Source: Hirundichthys speculiger
Taxonomy: Eukaryota; Chordata; Actinopteri; Beloniformes; Exocoetidae
Assembly (NCBI GenBank): GCA_018398805.1
Contig: JAGFBZ010000865.1
Span: 3,100,001-3,164,000, forward strand
Length of the DNA: 64,000 nt
Reading direction: 5' to 3'
Under the pieces are notes generated by a model. It was not told where the DNA came from and made no database searches. It saw only the letters and a list, made by a program, of their open reading frames with translations. The translations under genes were made by a program, and so were the position numbers. This document shows positions 20,238-31,549 of the stretch, piece by piece. Numbering within the stretch: the stretch's first letter is position 1; each line of letters begins with the position of its first letter.

Positions 20238-23200
20238 ATGAAATTTGACAGCATACTTTCTGAAATTAATGGATTTGGAAAATTCCAGTTGACGCTTTTC
20301 TTGATTCAGATGTTCTCTCGTATTACTCTGCCATGTCACTTCCTGCTGAACAACTTCATAGCAGCAACTCCATCACACCACTGCAACATTGGGACCCTGG
20401 AGGATGGGGATGTGTTTGGAAATTTAACTTTGCAGCAGAAACTAGCTGTTGCTATTCCAGCAGAGCAGGATGGGACTCCGAGCTTCTGTCAGATGTTTAC
20501 GAAGCCCCAGTTCCAATACTTGTCAGGCTCAAACAGAAGTGAGGAGGCCGATACTGTTGAGTGTCAGGATGGATGGGTCTATGACAACAGCACTTTTAAA
20601 TCCACTCTAGTAACAGAGGTAAGCGTTTACATTGTAAATAAAAGTTTACATTCCTAAAAGACATTATTAGCTGTTATGTGTAGTTATGTGTACTTTGTTA
20701 ATGAGTAAGTGCAGATGCTGAAAACATTTGTTTAGTAAAGCCTATAGTTTTTCTAAACAATAGCATGTTAGGGCCAATAGCCATAGATACAGTTATGGAA
20801 TGGCTGAAGACAAGACTAGAGCAGGCTCATCTTAAACATAACCTCATCATAACTATGCTGCTATAGACCTATGCTGCAGAGAGACACTAACATGATCCTC
20901 ACCTTCATCTCCCCTCCTTTCCTCTTGTCCCTTCAGCTGTATCCATGTCTAATCAGAAGCACCTCATAAATGTTACTGCGCCTCATTGTTCTTGTAGTTT
21001 TTTGTGCTGTCCTGCGCTCCCTGCCCCCCTCTTTCTTTTTCTTACTGTATGTGTTCGAAGGACAGTTTCCAGAGCTACATACTAACCTGTTGTTCCACAT
21101 ATACAGGCTGCTATAAAAATACGGATTGTTAATCTTTTCAACGGTTTCTATGCAGTGGGATCTCGTTTGCAGCCAAAAAGCAATGAACAAGGCGACGGCC
21201 ACCATTTTCTTCATCGGCGTTATGATTGGAGCCCCACTGTTTGGGTTTCTCAGTGACAGGTGAGGTGTTCAGTATAAAGGTACGATGTGCCTTCCAAGGT
21301 ATTTCCTGCACTGCAGTAATGATCATTAGATAGTGTTAAGTCCTAAGTGTTTCAGAGAAATACTGTTGTGGTTGACTTTATTGACTTTAAGTTGAGTGTT
21401 GACTTTAAGTTGAGTGTCTTCATGACCAGGTTTGGGCGACGGCCGGTGCTGCTGCTGTCCTATCTATCATCTCTGACGTTTGCAGTCCTAAGCGCATTCT
21501 CCTCATCATATGTGATGTTTGTCATCATGAGATTTTTTACGGGGATGTCCCTCGCAGGGATAAGTATTATCTCAATTGCTTTAAGTGAGCACACTGATGC
21601 TAATTTATTTTATGGCGTTGATTACATTTTTATATTTATTTAGATATTTGTAATCTGGTTTGATTCATCCTCCTTCTTCTGCAGATGTTGAATGGTGTAG
21701 CATTGAACGCAGGACTTTCTCTGGTGTGATTATAAGCCTTGACTGGACACTTGGGAACTGGTTGCTGGCTGGAATTGCTTCCTGTGTAAATGAGTGGAGG
21801 ATGCTTATTTTGGTAGTGACCTCACCCTTGGTTCTGGCCATTATTGCTTGGAGGTATTACTTTTCTTTTTTTTTAACCTGAATTGTAAGTGACAGTAAAT
21901 TGTTTGGACCGCCATCTGGTGATCAGTCTGTGCTGGTGTAGCTTCAGCTGGGAAATGCAAAGGTAGAAAAGGGAGGGGACCATTATGCTGTGTAAGCTCC
22001 ACCTGTAATTCCCCACACCTGTGCATCTCACCTGTTGGCTCCTTTGTTTGGCATGGGGTCTGTGCTGCTCCATTTCTCCCTTTGTTTGGAGATGCTTCAT
22101 GGTTCATACTGAGTAAGTTTCTTAACAATGTTTCTTAATTATACATGGTCCTTCTCTTTTTTCATGTCAATTTGGTTGCTGCTGTTTACATTAAGTTTGG
22201 TTCATTGGTGTTGGGTTTGTTAGGAGGCAGATGGTTTCCAGATGACATTTACATTGAGATTCTTCTAACAATGAGCTCCCCTTGGTAGTGGAACGAGGTA
22301 TGTGGACCTCAATTTCTGTAATGTTATCTGTATAAGTCTAAATCCTTGGGATGTTCTGGGTTTGTCCTTTAAATGATGTTGCTTACACTATTTACATATT
22401 GAATATGAATGAATTGTTGAATTTTATTGCTAATTGTAATGCATAATAAATGTTTTTATTTTTCTATTTACTGTATTTATGGTCATGGCATTTGAAGCCT
22501 GGACGTGAAATATGTGCTTTGAATGCTTACACTAATCCTTTTTTCTTTTCTGTATTTCCTTGTTATAGTTTTCAAGGTGCTGAGACAAGAAATAAAATTA
22601 AAGCACCCGTATGAATCTCTCCGCTTCATTCATTGTTACCAAGGGTCCGCTACAGTGAAAACTCGCCCATCACATTCGAGCCATCTTCCTTCGTCATCGG
22701 ATGTCAGCAGCCAACGCAGCCTACATCTTTGCACACAGGCAAGACCAGTAAAGGGACAATATTCAACCTCCAAAGGTACAGCCGAAAATGCAGTGAGAGA
22801 CACTGGGATGAAATAATAAAGAAACAGAAATGGAGTAATACGCCACATGTTGCCTTGGAGTTAAATGTTAAGAAATAAGTTTGAAGTTATTAAAGGTTTT
22901 AAGGGTTTAAGAGTTTTAAATGTCTGGTAAAGGCTACAGCATGGTTTTTCTATCCTTGAGAGATATATTTACAATGTCTCTTTAAATGAAAAGATTGAAG
23001 GGGTAAAGTAGTATAACTTTTATGTTCATAGCATTTATGTGTGTTCATTTTAGCGACTGTTTTTATGACATGACATTTTAATGTAAAACTTTGTGAGTGT
23101 GTTAAGGCATCATTTTGTGAACTAAAAGAACCATAGCCCAGAAAATTGAACAGATCTTTAAAGTAAACGAGCAACCAAATGTCATTCAAATCACAAGGGG

Positions 23201-26200
23201 TGGATAATATTAAGGGCCAACCCTCAAGGGCCAGCTCCCGTGAAAGACATTTAACAGACAAGTGCCGGGAGCTACGGGAAGAGAAGGCTAAACAACATGA
23301 GAAAGCCTTCAGTAATGCATATGATTCCTGGAAGCAAACAGCAAGGGACTCCAGAACAAAATTGAAGGCATTCTGTGCACTGGATGACCTTGACAGTATT
23401 CAACAGAATGTAAAATCCAAATATGACACAGTGTGTGAACTCTATGAGCCCATAAGACGTAATTGCACTTCCACCCCGGAAATTACTAAGAAAATGGATG
23501 CCTGTGCCTCCCTCACAGTTGAAATTTGTGACCTTGTGGGTAAAAGAAAGGAAAATATCGAAGAGGTGTTTAATGATGAACTGGAGAAAGAGAGGGTGAG
23601 GGCAACACTGGATAAAAAGAATCATGGCTCTATTTTTGGACACACCAACACAGAGACAGTCACTTCAGAGACGTCTTCAACCCATTCTTCCTTTCGCTCC
23701 ACGGTTTCTAGCAAACGAGTCGATGCTGAGGCAGAACTTGCGGTAAAATTGGAGCAAGCAAAGGCAACACGGAAAATCCAGGCTCAACAAGCAAGAATGT
23801 GCAAACTGGAAAATGAATGGAAATTGAGTGAAGCAAAAATGTTGGCCGAACTAAAACAGAAGGAAGCTGAAATGCACCTAAGGCGGGAAGAGGAGAAGTT
23901 GAGGTTAAAACAACTAGAAGCAGAAAATGAGGTAGAAGTAGCAGCAGCCCGCGTGAGAGTTTATAAAATCTTTGAAAGCAGTGTGAAGAATCATGAAGAA
24001 GAGAATGAGCCTGCTGAGACTCTCTCTGTTCCCCCAAGGATGGAATCCAGAGATTCACTAAACCCAAAGGCTGTGCCATTTCAGCCTCAGCCCCCCCCTG
24101 AAATAACAAGCCAAGATGCAGTCAGCCTAGCTCAAGCTATTGCGAGCTCCTTAAGTATAAGCCGGCTGTCTCCCCCCGAACCAACAACATTTTCTGGTGA
24201 CCCCTTAAAATTTATTGATTGGAAGATCTCCTTCATGGCCCTCATTGACAAGAAGCCCCTCCCAGCTTGTGAAAAGATGCTCTACCTTAAACACTATCTT
24301 GCAGGAGAAGCACACAAAGCTGTGGAGGGATTCTTTTACAGGAACTCTGAAGACGCCTATCAGAGTGCTTGGGCATTGTTGCAGGAAAGATATGGAAATC
24401 CATTTATCGTCCAAAGGGCTTTTCGAGACAAACTTATGAAATGGCCCAAGATCAGTGGAAGTGACCCTTTTGCCCTCAGAGAATTTGCAGACTTCTTGAA
24501 AGGCTGTGCTGAGGCTATGCCCCATGTTAAAGGGTTAGCCATCTTAAATGACTGTGAGGAAAATCACAAATTACTTAAGAAATTACCTGATTGGATTGTG
24601 CGCCAATGGAGTAGAATTGTCATAGATGAGCTAGATGCATCTGGCGACTACCCAAGCTTTTTACGTTTTACAGATTTTATACAAAGGGAAGCCAGGATCG
24701 CATGCAATCCCATTGCCTCCCCATTTCTGTTAAATCCCAAAGCTGTGGACGATAGATTACCCAAAAGAGCTAATACTCTGAATACAAGTACCCAGTTCAA
24801 CAACTCCTCTGCTGGGATGCATGGAGCAGCCTCTTTCAAGCCAAAGATACCTTGCCCAGTTTGTAAGGATGAAATGCATGGCATAGCTAAGTGCCCTACC
24901 TTTGCAGAAAATTCTAGTGAAGACAAAAAGACATTCATTCGAGAAAACCAACTTTGCTTTGGCTGTTTGTGTAAAGGACATGTCTCAAAGGATTGCAAAA
25001 GGCGTCATACGTGCAACACATGTGGCCGGCGTCACCCAACCTGCCTGCATGAAGAGAGGGAAAATGTGTCTGTGGCAGCATCGGAGCAAAATCCTACTCA
25101 TACAGAAGATGGTGTAAGTCAGGAAGTTTACAATGTATTGTCCCATGCTGTGACTCAAAGTTCTTCCTCTACCTCTAACATTGTACCAGTATTTTTGTCA
25201 TCAGTGGAAGAGCCACATAAAGAGATACTTACCTATGCTTTACTCGATACACAGAGTGACTCAACCTTTATTTTGGAAGATTTGCTCAAAGAGCTTAATG
25301 TGAAAGCGCCATCTGTGCAATTAAAGTTGAGCACAATGACGGCTGTCAACACTATTGTAGCAAGCAAGATTGCACATGGCCTGCAAATCAGGGGAATTCA
25401 CTCTGAAACCCATGTCCAGCTATGGAAGGCCTATTCTAGGGACTTTATCCCAGTGGACAGATCTCATGTCCCAACTAACGAGACAGCGCTGCAGTGGCCG
25501 CACTTAAGACACCTGGCTGACAAACTATCACCGCTGCTAGACTGCGAAGTGGGACTGTTGATTGGATATGATTGTCCTTCAGCGCTAGCACCTCTGGAGG
25601 TCATCAGAGGTGATAAAAATGAACCTTTTGCACAAAGAACCGAGCTTGGGTGGAGCATAACAGGATCATCTAATCCCCATCTTGATAGACTGGGAAGTCA
25701 GAGCATCATACACAGAGTTGCAGTGAAGGAAATGCCAGCACCATCAGCTGAACTTTTGGATTTCTCCACTGAACTGCTGGTTGGTGACCCTGAAATTAGA
25801 GCAGTTCAAGTAAATACAGCCACTACCATGATCAGTGATTCTAACAACATGCTCAGCAGATTGAGCCGATTTTCATCTTGGATAAGGCTCCTTAAGGTTG
25901 TTGCAAGAATAAAGAGACTGGCATCCAAGCGAGGACACCATAGTAATCATGTGACTGTTGAAGAACGAGAGAGAGCAGCTGAGGTGGTCATTAAGCTTGT
26001 CCAGCAGCAAGCCTTTTCCCAAGAGATGAAAACACTTGAAAGAGGAGGCAGCCTCCCTCGTTCCAGTCCTCTTTTCCGCCTTGACCCTATTGAGGATAAG
26101 GGCCTACTTCGGATTGGTGGGAGGCTAAAGCAATCATCCCTCAGCAGAGAACTAAAAAACCCAGTCATCCTTCCAAAAAACTCTCATGTTACTAGGCTTA

Positions 26201-29200
26201 TTTTGTCTCATTATCATGACAGAATTTGTCATCAAGGCCGAAGCCAAACTCAAATGGAGCTCAGAGCCAATGGGTTTTGGCTCATTGGTGGGAGTAAATC
26301 TGTCGCCAAGCTGATATACAGCTGTGTGAGGTGTAGGAAGCTACGACGCCCAGTAGAGGAGCAGCGAATGGCGGAACTCCCAAGGGAACAAGTCGAGGTG
26401 TCAGCTCCATTTACATACTGTGGCATGGATGTGTTTGGTCCGTTCATCATTAAGAGAGCACGCAAGGAATATAAAAGGTATGGGTTGATCCTAACTTGTC
26501 TCTCTTCTCGAGCTGTTCACATTGAAATGCTCGAGGATCTGTCAACAGACACATTTATCAGTGCTTTGAGGTGTTTCATCAGCCTTAGAGGAGCTGTTCG
26601 TCAACTCCATTGTGATCGTGGCACAAACTTTGTGGGAGCCAGAAATGAGCTCAGAGAAGCACTCAGGCAGTGTGATACCAATCAACTTGAAATTTACCTG
26701 GCTGATAAACAATGCGAGTTCATCTTCAACACCCCTGCAGCGAGTCATGCCGGTGGCATCTGGGAACGCCAAATCCGGACTGTGCGAAATGTGTTGAATG
26801 CCACTCTCTCTCTCTGTCCGGGTAGGCTTGATGATGCTTCACTTCGAACTTTATTCTATGAAGCTATGGCCATTGTTAACAGCCGTCCACTAAGCATAGA
26901 TGGAATCAATGACCCTACATCATTAGAGCCTCTTACACCTAACCATCTTATTCTGATGAAGTCCAAAGTCGCTCTCCCGCCTCCTGGGAAATTTGTAAAA
27001 GAAGATATGTATGCAACAAAACGGTGGCGACGAGTGCAATATTTGATCGAACAGTTCTGGAGTCGTTGGAAGAGGGAATACCTCTTGAATATTTCTACAC
27101 GGCAGAAGTGGCATGTGTCTCGGCGCAACCTTAAAGTGAATGACATTGTCATCATCAAGGACGACTTTCTTCCCCGAAACCAGTGGCAGTTAGGACGAGT
27201 GGTTGAAACCATTCAAGGAAGTGATGACCTACTTCGTAAAGTCAAAGTACAAGTTGGAGATCGGAAATCGTCAGGAAAACCTTCAGTCATTGAAAGACCC
27301 ATCCAGAAGTTGGTGCTCCTGTTAGAGACTGAGTGATTTGGTGGTTGCAATTATTATGCCAACTGATTAATATTAGTGAGTCAATACAATGGGGTCAAAG
27401 GTATTATGAACTTAAGCCTTTCAAATTGTATGGGTTATGTTAATTATTATTTAGAAATCATGTATGATTCTTGTGGTCATAAATTCATCATAACATGATT
27501 GGTGGGAGTGTAAGTGACAGTAAATTGTTTGGACCGCCATCTGGTGATCAGTCTGTGCTGGTGTAGCTTCAGCTGGGAAATGCAAAGGTAGAAAAGGGAG
27601 GGGACCATTATGCTGTGTAAGCTCCACCTGTAATTCCCCACACCTGTGCATCTCACCTGTTGGCTCCTTTGTTTGGCATGGGGTCTGTGCTGCTCCATTT
27701 CTCCCTTTGTTTGGAGATGCTTCATGGTTCATACTGAGTAAGTTTCTTAACAATGTTTCTTAATTATACATGGTCCTTCTCTTTTTTCATGTCAATTTGG
27801 TTGCTGCTGTTTACATTAAGTTTGGTTCATTGGTGTTGGGTTTGTTAGGAGGCAGATGGTTTCCAGATGACATTTACATTGAGATTCTTCTAACAATGAG
27901 CTCCCCTTGGTAGTGGAACGAGGTATGTGGACCTCAATTTCTGTAATGTTATCTGTATAAGTCTAAATCCTTGGGATGTTCTGGGTTTGTCCTTTAAATG
28001 ATGTTGCTTACACTATTTACATATTGAATATGAATGAATTGTTGAATTTTATTGCTAATTGTAATGCATAATAAATGTTTTTATTTTTCTATTTACTGTA
28101 TTTATGGTCATGGCATTTGAAGCCTGGACGTGAAATATGTGCTTTGAATGCTTACACTAATCCTTTTTTTCTTTTCTGTATTTCCTTGTTATAGTTTTCA
28201 AGGTGCTGAGACAAGAAATAAAATTAAAGCACCCGTATGAATCTCTCCGCTTCATTCATTGTTACCAAGGGTCCGCTACATGAATCTTACTTGATGTTGA
28301 TAAATTGCTGAGCTCAACGTGTCGACCATTTCAGGTGGCTTCCAGAGTCTGCTAGGTGGCTCTTGGCCAATGAGAAGCCAGACACTGCTCATCATTACAT
28401 CATGAAATGTGCTCAGATGAACGACAGATCCAAGTACATCACCACCATCACTCCAAGGGTCTTTAACTTTATATAATTGACTTTAAGATTATGAACCGTA
28501 AGATTGTTGAGATTAGCACTCAATCTTACAGTAAATTAAAAAAAAGAGAGGTAATGATTATTAACGAGCATTTGTCTTGCTTTCTGACAGACATTATTGG
28601 AATCCGCAGAAGCTGAAACAGTAGATAAGAAGTACACTATGATGGATCTGTTCAGGACCCCAAATATGAGAAAACTTGCAATATGCTCAGGAATTGTATG
28701 GTATGTAACAGTTGAACCTAATGAGGTCAAGAGGTGGTTCACGACTTTTAGAAATGTGCTTTCAATATTCTGCTGAGAATCATGTGATCACATGAGAATC
28801 CCAACTAGATTGTCACTCATCACTCAGATGGCATTTGAAACCTTCTATTAAAAATGTGTTTGCCTCCGCTAAACAATACAAGCTGTGCAGAAATGAGGCA
28901 TTACTCTTAATGATTGACCTTTGTCATTTAACACTGAAAGTGGCACGTAACCACTGAGGACTAACTTAGTAGGACTAAGAAGTCAGTACAGACCTTTTCT
29001 TTCTTTTTTTGTTTTCCCTCCTCTGTTTTCTAGGTGTGGAGTTGCATTTACGTATTATGGTATAAGTCTGAACATCGTGGGGTTTGGACTAAACCCTTAC
29101 CTCACACAATTTATATTTGCATCCATTGAAATGCCAATGAAGATCGGTGTTTATTTCTCCTTGGAGAAACTTGGTCGAAGGCACTGTGAGATGGGAGCGC

Positions 29201-30035
29201 TGCTATCCACTGGCCTCTGTCTCTTCATCAACATTTTTGTTTCACAAGGTAATTTTTTTCTTTGTTATATGAAAAAATTTTTTTTTGGATTTTCAGACTT
29301 TTTTTTCTATTTTCCCTATAGATATGTGGATCATTCGTACTATAGTGGCAGTTCTTGGAAAATCCATGTCAGAGGCTTCATTCTCAATAATGTTACTCTA
29401 CACGACTGAACTCTATCCGACAGTAGTGCGGTTAGTGAACAAGAAACCTATGTAACCAGTTTTCATAGACAGTTATCTACTTTCTGTCTGTGACTACTTG
29501 CACTAAACGTTTCCATTAATTTCTTTGTCTTTGTCTTTTCAGACAAAACGGTTTAGGCTACACCACATTTCTTGCAGAGCTGGGGGTGTCCATTTCTCCG
29601 CTCGTCATGCTGTTGGAGGATGTGTGGCCTCTCCTCCCTGCAGTCACTTACTGTACAGTTGCAGTTGGCTCCGGTTTAGTTGCTTCACTCCTGCCTGAAA
29701 CATTAAACACTCGACTGCCAGAGTTCATTGAAGACATTGAGAAGCCCAGGTAAAATTAAAAAAAAACAGCCTGAGAGAACCATGACATGTTATCCAATAT
29801 TAAATCCACAGTAAAGGATTAGCGCACACTGAACTTCACTGCTAAAGAGTAATCCAGACAGTATAATTTCAGCACATTATTTTCGTGAATAAATAATTCA
29901 CATGTTTTAATAATTTTCTAGTTTCAAAAAAAAAAAAAAGAAACTGCTTCCAAAGGTCTTTCTTGTTGAAATGACTGACTGAAACTTGATCTGTATTGCA
30001 GGAGACAATCGACAGGGGTCAAGGAGATCCAGTAA
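20238..30035 (+). CDS. slc22a7: Solute carrier family 22 member 7-like organic anion transporter, copy A
   Basis: Major-facilitator membrane transporter of the SLC22 organic anion/cation group, 12 membrane segments expected, acting at the plasma membrane. Exons: 20238-20618, 21156-21259, 21430-21584, 21685-21853, 28335-28458, 28591-28700, 29034-29248, 29322-29430, 29543-29749, 30002-30035. They sum to 1,608 bp (535 aa) with all phases consistent and GT-AG borders. The first exon encodes MKFDSILSEINGFGKFQ, the large extracellular loop with NLT and NSTF glycosylation sites and cysteines. The signature SDRFGRRP follows segment 2, and a PE-R motif ends the protein (LPEFIEDIEKPR). The start at 20238 aligns with copies B and C; an in-frame GTG at 20223 is not used. 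Intron 4 (6.5 kb) holds a BEL/Pao element. The subfamily call, nearest SLC22A7/OAT2, is from sequence resemblance; substrates are not deducible. Confidence 0.9.
21884..22654 (+). repeat. BEL/Pao 5' LTR
   Basis: 771 bp, TGTAAGTGAC...GTCCGCTACA. It contains ATAATAAATG near 22444 as a possible polyadenylation signal. Confidence 0.93.
23179..27336 (+). CDS. BEL/Pao polyprotein lacking reverse transcriptase (gag-protease-integrase)
   Basis: Uninterrupted 1,385-codon ORF. Residues about 1-300 are a charged, partly coiled-coil N terminus (KLEQAKATRKIQ...). Residues 330-520 form the gag-like domain (SGDPLKFIDWKISF), of the DUF1759 type. The next region has CPVC and CFGCLCKGHVSKDC zinc knuckles (about 555-610). 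The aspartic protease follows with ALLDTQSDSTF (about 685), DUF1758-type. The integrase has an H-H-C-C zinc region (about 1,010-1,055) and a catalytic triad in GMDVFG (about 1,084), HCDRGTN (about 1,146) and GIWERQ (about 1,196), with 49 residues between the second Asp and the Glu. A DUF5641-like C terminus ends it. Complete relatives carry the reverse transcriptase and RNase H between the protease and integrase. Here the TELGWS region runs straight into an ELLVGDPEI segment near residues 865-875, so about 600-700 residues are missing in frame. The start ATG is about 520 bp after the LTR. Confidence 0.92.
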   Translation: MSFKSQGVDNIKGQPSRASSRERHLTDKCRELREEKAKQHEKAFSNAYDSWKQTARDSRTKLKAFCALDDLDSIQQNVKSKYDTVCELYEPIRRNCTSTPEITKKMDACASLTVEICDLVGKRKENIEEVFNDELEKERVRATLDKKNHGSIFGHTNTETVTSETSSTHSSFRSTVSSKRVDAEAELAVKLEQAKATRKIQAQQARMCKLENEWKLSEAKMLAELKQKEAEMHLRREEEKLRLKQLEAENEVEVAAARVRVYKIFESSVKNHEEENEPAETLSVPPRMESRDSLNPKAVPFQPQPPPEITSQDAVSLAQAIASSLSISRLSPPEPTTFSGDPLKFIDWKISFMALIDKKPLPACEKMLYLKHYLAGEAHKAVEGFFYRNSEDAYQSAWALLQERYGNPFIVQRAFRDKLMKWPKISGSDPFALREFADFLKGCAEAMPHVKGLAILNDCEENHKLLKKLPDWIVRQWSRIVIDELDASGDYPSFLRFTDFIQREARIACNPIASPFLLNPKAVDDRLPKRANTLNTSTQFNNSSAGMHGAASFKPKIPCPVCKDEMHGIAKCPTFAENSSEDKKTFIRENQLCFGCLCKGHVSKDCKRRHTCNTCGRRHPTCLHEERENVSVAASEQNPTHTEDGVSQEVYNVLSHAVTQSSSSTSNIVPVFLSSVEEPHKEILTYALLDTQSDSTFILEDLLKELNVKAPSVQLKLSTMTAVNTIVASKIAHGLQIRGIHSETHVQLWKAYSRDFIPVDRSHVPTNETALQWPHLRHLADKLSPLLDCEVGLLIGYDCPSALAPLEVIRGDKNEPFAQRTELGWSITGSSNPHLDRLGSQSIIHRVAVKEMPAPSAELLDFSTELLVGDPEIRAVQVNTATTMISDSNNMLSRLSRFSSWIRLLKVVARIKRLASKRGHHSNHVTVEERERAAEVVIKLVQQQAFSQEMKTLERGGSLPRSSPLFRLDPIEDKGLLRIGGRLKQSSLSRELKNPVILPKNSHVTRLILSHYHDRICHQGRSQTQMELRANGFWLIGGSKSVAKLIYSCVRCRKLRRPVEEQRMAELPREQVEVSAPFTYCGMDVFGPFIIKRARKEYKRYGLILTCLSSRAVHIEMLEDLSTDTFISALRCFISLRGAVRQLHCDRGTNFVGARNELREALRQCDTNQLEIYLADKQCEFIFNTPAASHAGGIWERQIRTVRNVLNATLSLCPGRLDDASLRTLFYEAMAIVNSRPLSIDGINDPTSLEPLTPNHLILMKSKVALPPPGKFVKEDMYATKRWRRVQYLIEQFWSRWKREYLLNISTRQKWHVSRRNLKVNDIVIIKDDFLPRNQWQLGRVVETIQGSDDLLRKVKVQVGDRKSSGKPSVIERPIQKLVLLLETE
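27509..28280 (+). repeat. BEL/Pao 3' LTR
   Basis: 772 bp, matching the 5' LTR except for one inserted T near 28168. It is followed directly by TGAAT and then, about 50 bp later, by exon 5 of the transporter. Confidence 0.93.
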
Positions 30036-30146
30036 GAATCCAACGGAACCACAGGCAAACCTTTTTAACAAGTAAATAAATGAATCCCTGCGGATTATGA
30101 AATTATATGTACCATGTTTTCAAGCAATGCTGTTGTTAATATCCCC

Positions 30147-30152
30147 AATAAA
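30147..30152 (+). terminator. Polyadenylation signal, slc22a7 copy A
   Basis: AATAAA 112 bp after the stop codon, in CCCCAATAAATACTT. It is the first canonical signal downstream. Confidence 0.6.
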
Positions 30153-30814
30153 TACTTAAACTCAAAAGGTGTCGTTCTGTGGGAAATTGTTATGAGGCAG
30201 TTCCAAGTGGTTTGTTCACTTGTCTTGTGCTGTGATGGTGTAAAGTACATTCAGTTGTCACGTTTTTGTCCAGTGATTACTGGCAACCTGCAAAGAGGCA
30301 GTTATTTATCACAAATGGATAGAAGGATTGGTTTTATTCCCCTGAATGTCCTACCAATGATGTGGGAATAGTATATGTGAATGCAACAGCTAACAAATAA
30401 CACATCGTGGACTGAAACCTAATTCTCCTGAGAGACTATTCAGATCAAATGAATAAAAATGCTTTGGCACATGTGCATTTTAAAAAACACACATTTTTAA
30501 AAAAAAATGGAACAATGTTAATACATAAATTTTAGTCTCATATGTGGTGGCTCCAGTTGAAAATGATGCCCTCCTCCTGAGGGTGTCAGTGCTGTGTTTT
30601 GCAGTTTAAAAGAACAAGCAGCAATTTCCAAAGCAATCTTAATTTGTACAAAAGCACAGCTTGGCTTTGCAGTTTCTCTATTTTTTTAGTCAAGCTGAAA
30701 GAAAAACAAATGACACTGATAACTTCTTCAGCTTTGGCTCCTGACTTGGAAGAGGAATAAATTGCCAGGGGTGCACATTTAAAAGAAATGTAACAATTAT
30801 TCTTATCTCATTAA

Positions 30815-31150
30815 CCTGGCTTGGTGGTTAGCACTGTTGCCTCACAGCTAGAAGGTTGCTGGTTCAAACCTCGGCGGGGGCCTTTGTGTGGAGTTTGCAT
30901 GTTCTCCCCGTGCTTGAGTGGGTTTCCTCTGGGTACTCCGGCTTCCTCCCACAGTCCAAAAGACATGCATGTTAGGTTGGTGAGTCTAAATTGCCCGTTT
31001 GTCTACATGTGGCCCTGAGATGGACTGGCGACCTGTCCTGGGTGTACTCCTGCCTTTTGCCCAAAGTGAGCTGGGATAGGCTCCAGCAGATCCCCATGAC
31101 CCTGCAGAGGATTAAACGGGCAAAGATGATGGATGGATGGATGAATGGAT
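30815..31150 (+). repeat. tRNA-derived SINE-like repeat with (GATG)n tail
   Basis: The head resembles RNA polymerase III A and B boxes (TGGTTAGCACTG near 30830, GGTTCAAACCTC near 30860). A conserved body common in fish genomes follows (GTGGAGTTTGCATGTTCTCC, then TCCTCCCACAGTCCAAA). It ends in GATGGATG repeats at 31127-31145. The tail suggests mobilisation by an RTE/Rex3-type LINE. A shorter, diverged copy lies at 33260-33385. Confidence 0.75.
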
Positions 31151-31460
31151 CACATTAACCTTTGTGGGGGTAGAATGATTTTACAACATGATTTTGTGTG
31201 ATGTGTGTCTGTGAATGTGTGATGTGTGTTTTGATAAATAGATAGCTAGCTAGATAGATAGATAGATAGATGATCTATCTATCTATGAGGGAGCATACAT
31301 GCTCCCCATAGATGGTGGATGGATGGATGGATGGATCTCATTAACCTTTGTGGGGGTAGAATGATTTTACAACATGATTTTGTGTGATGTGTGTTTTGAT
31401 AAAATAGATAGATAGATAGATAGATGATCTATCTATCTATCTATGAGGGAGCATACATGC
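31146..31460. repeat. Tandem duplication with self-complementary (GATA)n/(TATC)n blocks
   Basis: Two copies (about 31147-31310 and 31330-31462) of a segment beginning CATTAACCTTTGTGGGGGTAG. Each copy contains a GATA array that runs straight into its complement around GATGATC, then GAGGGAGCATACATGCTC. Each copy could fold into a long hairpin. Confidence 0.8.
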
Positions 31461-31507
31461 TCTCCCACATCTGGAGCAGCGTCCTGGAGAGGCGAGCGGA
31501 CACCGGG

Positions 31508-31549
31508 AGGCGTGACCAACCTGTCAACACTGTCAGCTTGGTCACGCCT
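31508..31549. repeat. Perfect 12-bp inverted repeat
   Basis: AGGCGTGACCAA (31508-31519) and TTGGTCACGCCT (31538-31549) with an 18-bp spacer, about 370 bp upstream of the copy B start codon. It may be part of a mobile-element end or a paired regulatory site. Function is unknown. Confidence 0.6.

Larger units (their letters stand above)
21884..28280 (+). mobile_element. BEL/Pao LTR retrotransposon in intron 4 of slc22a7 copy A
   Basis: LTRs at 21884-22654 and 27509-28280 are identical by eye apart from one extra T in a T run. A perfect 5-bp duplication TGAAT flanks the element (21879-21883 and 28281-28285), as expected for this superfamily. It lies in the same orientation as the host gene, 30 bp after the exon 4 donor. 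One internal ORF of 1,385 codons is intact, but the reverse transcriptase/RNase H block is absent. A short polypurine tract (GGTGGGAG, 27501-27508) precedes the 3' LTR. I see no TGG-type primer binding site directly after the 5' LTR. Confidence 0.93.
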
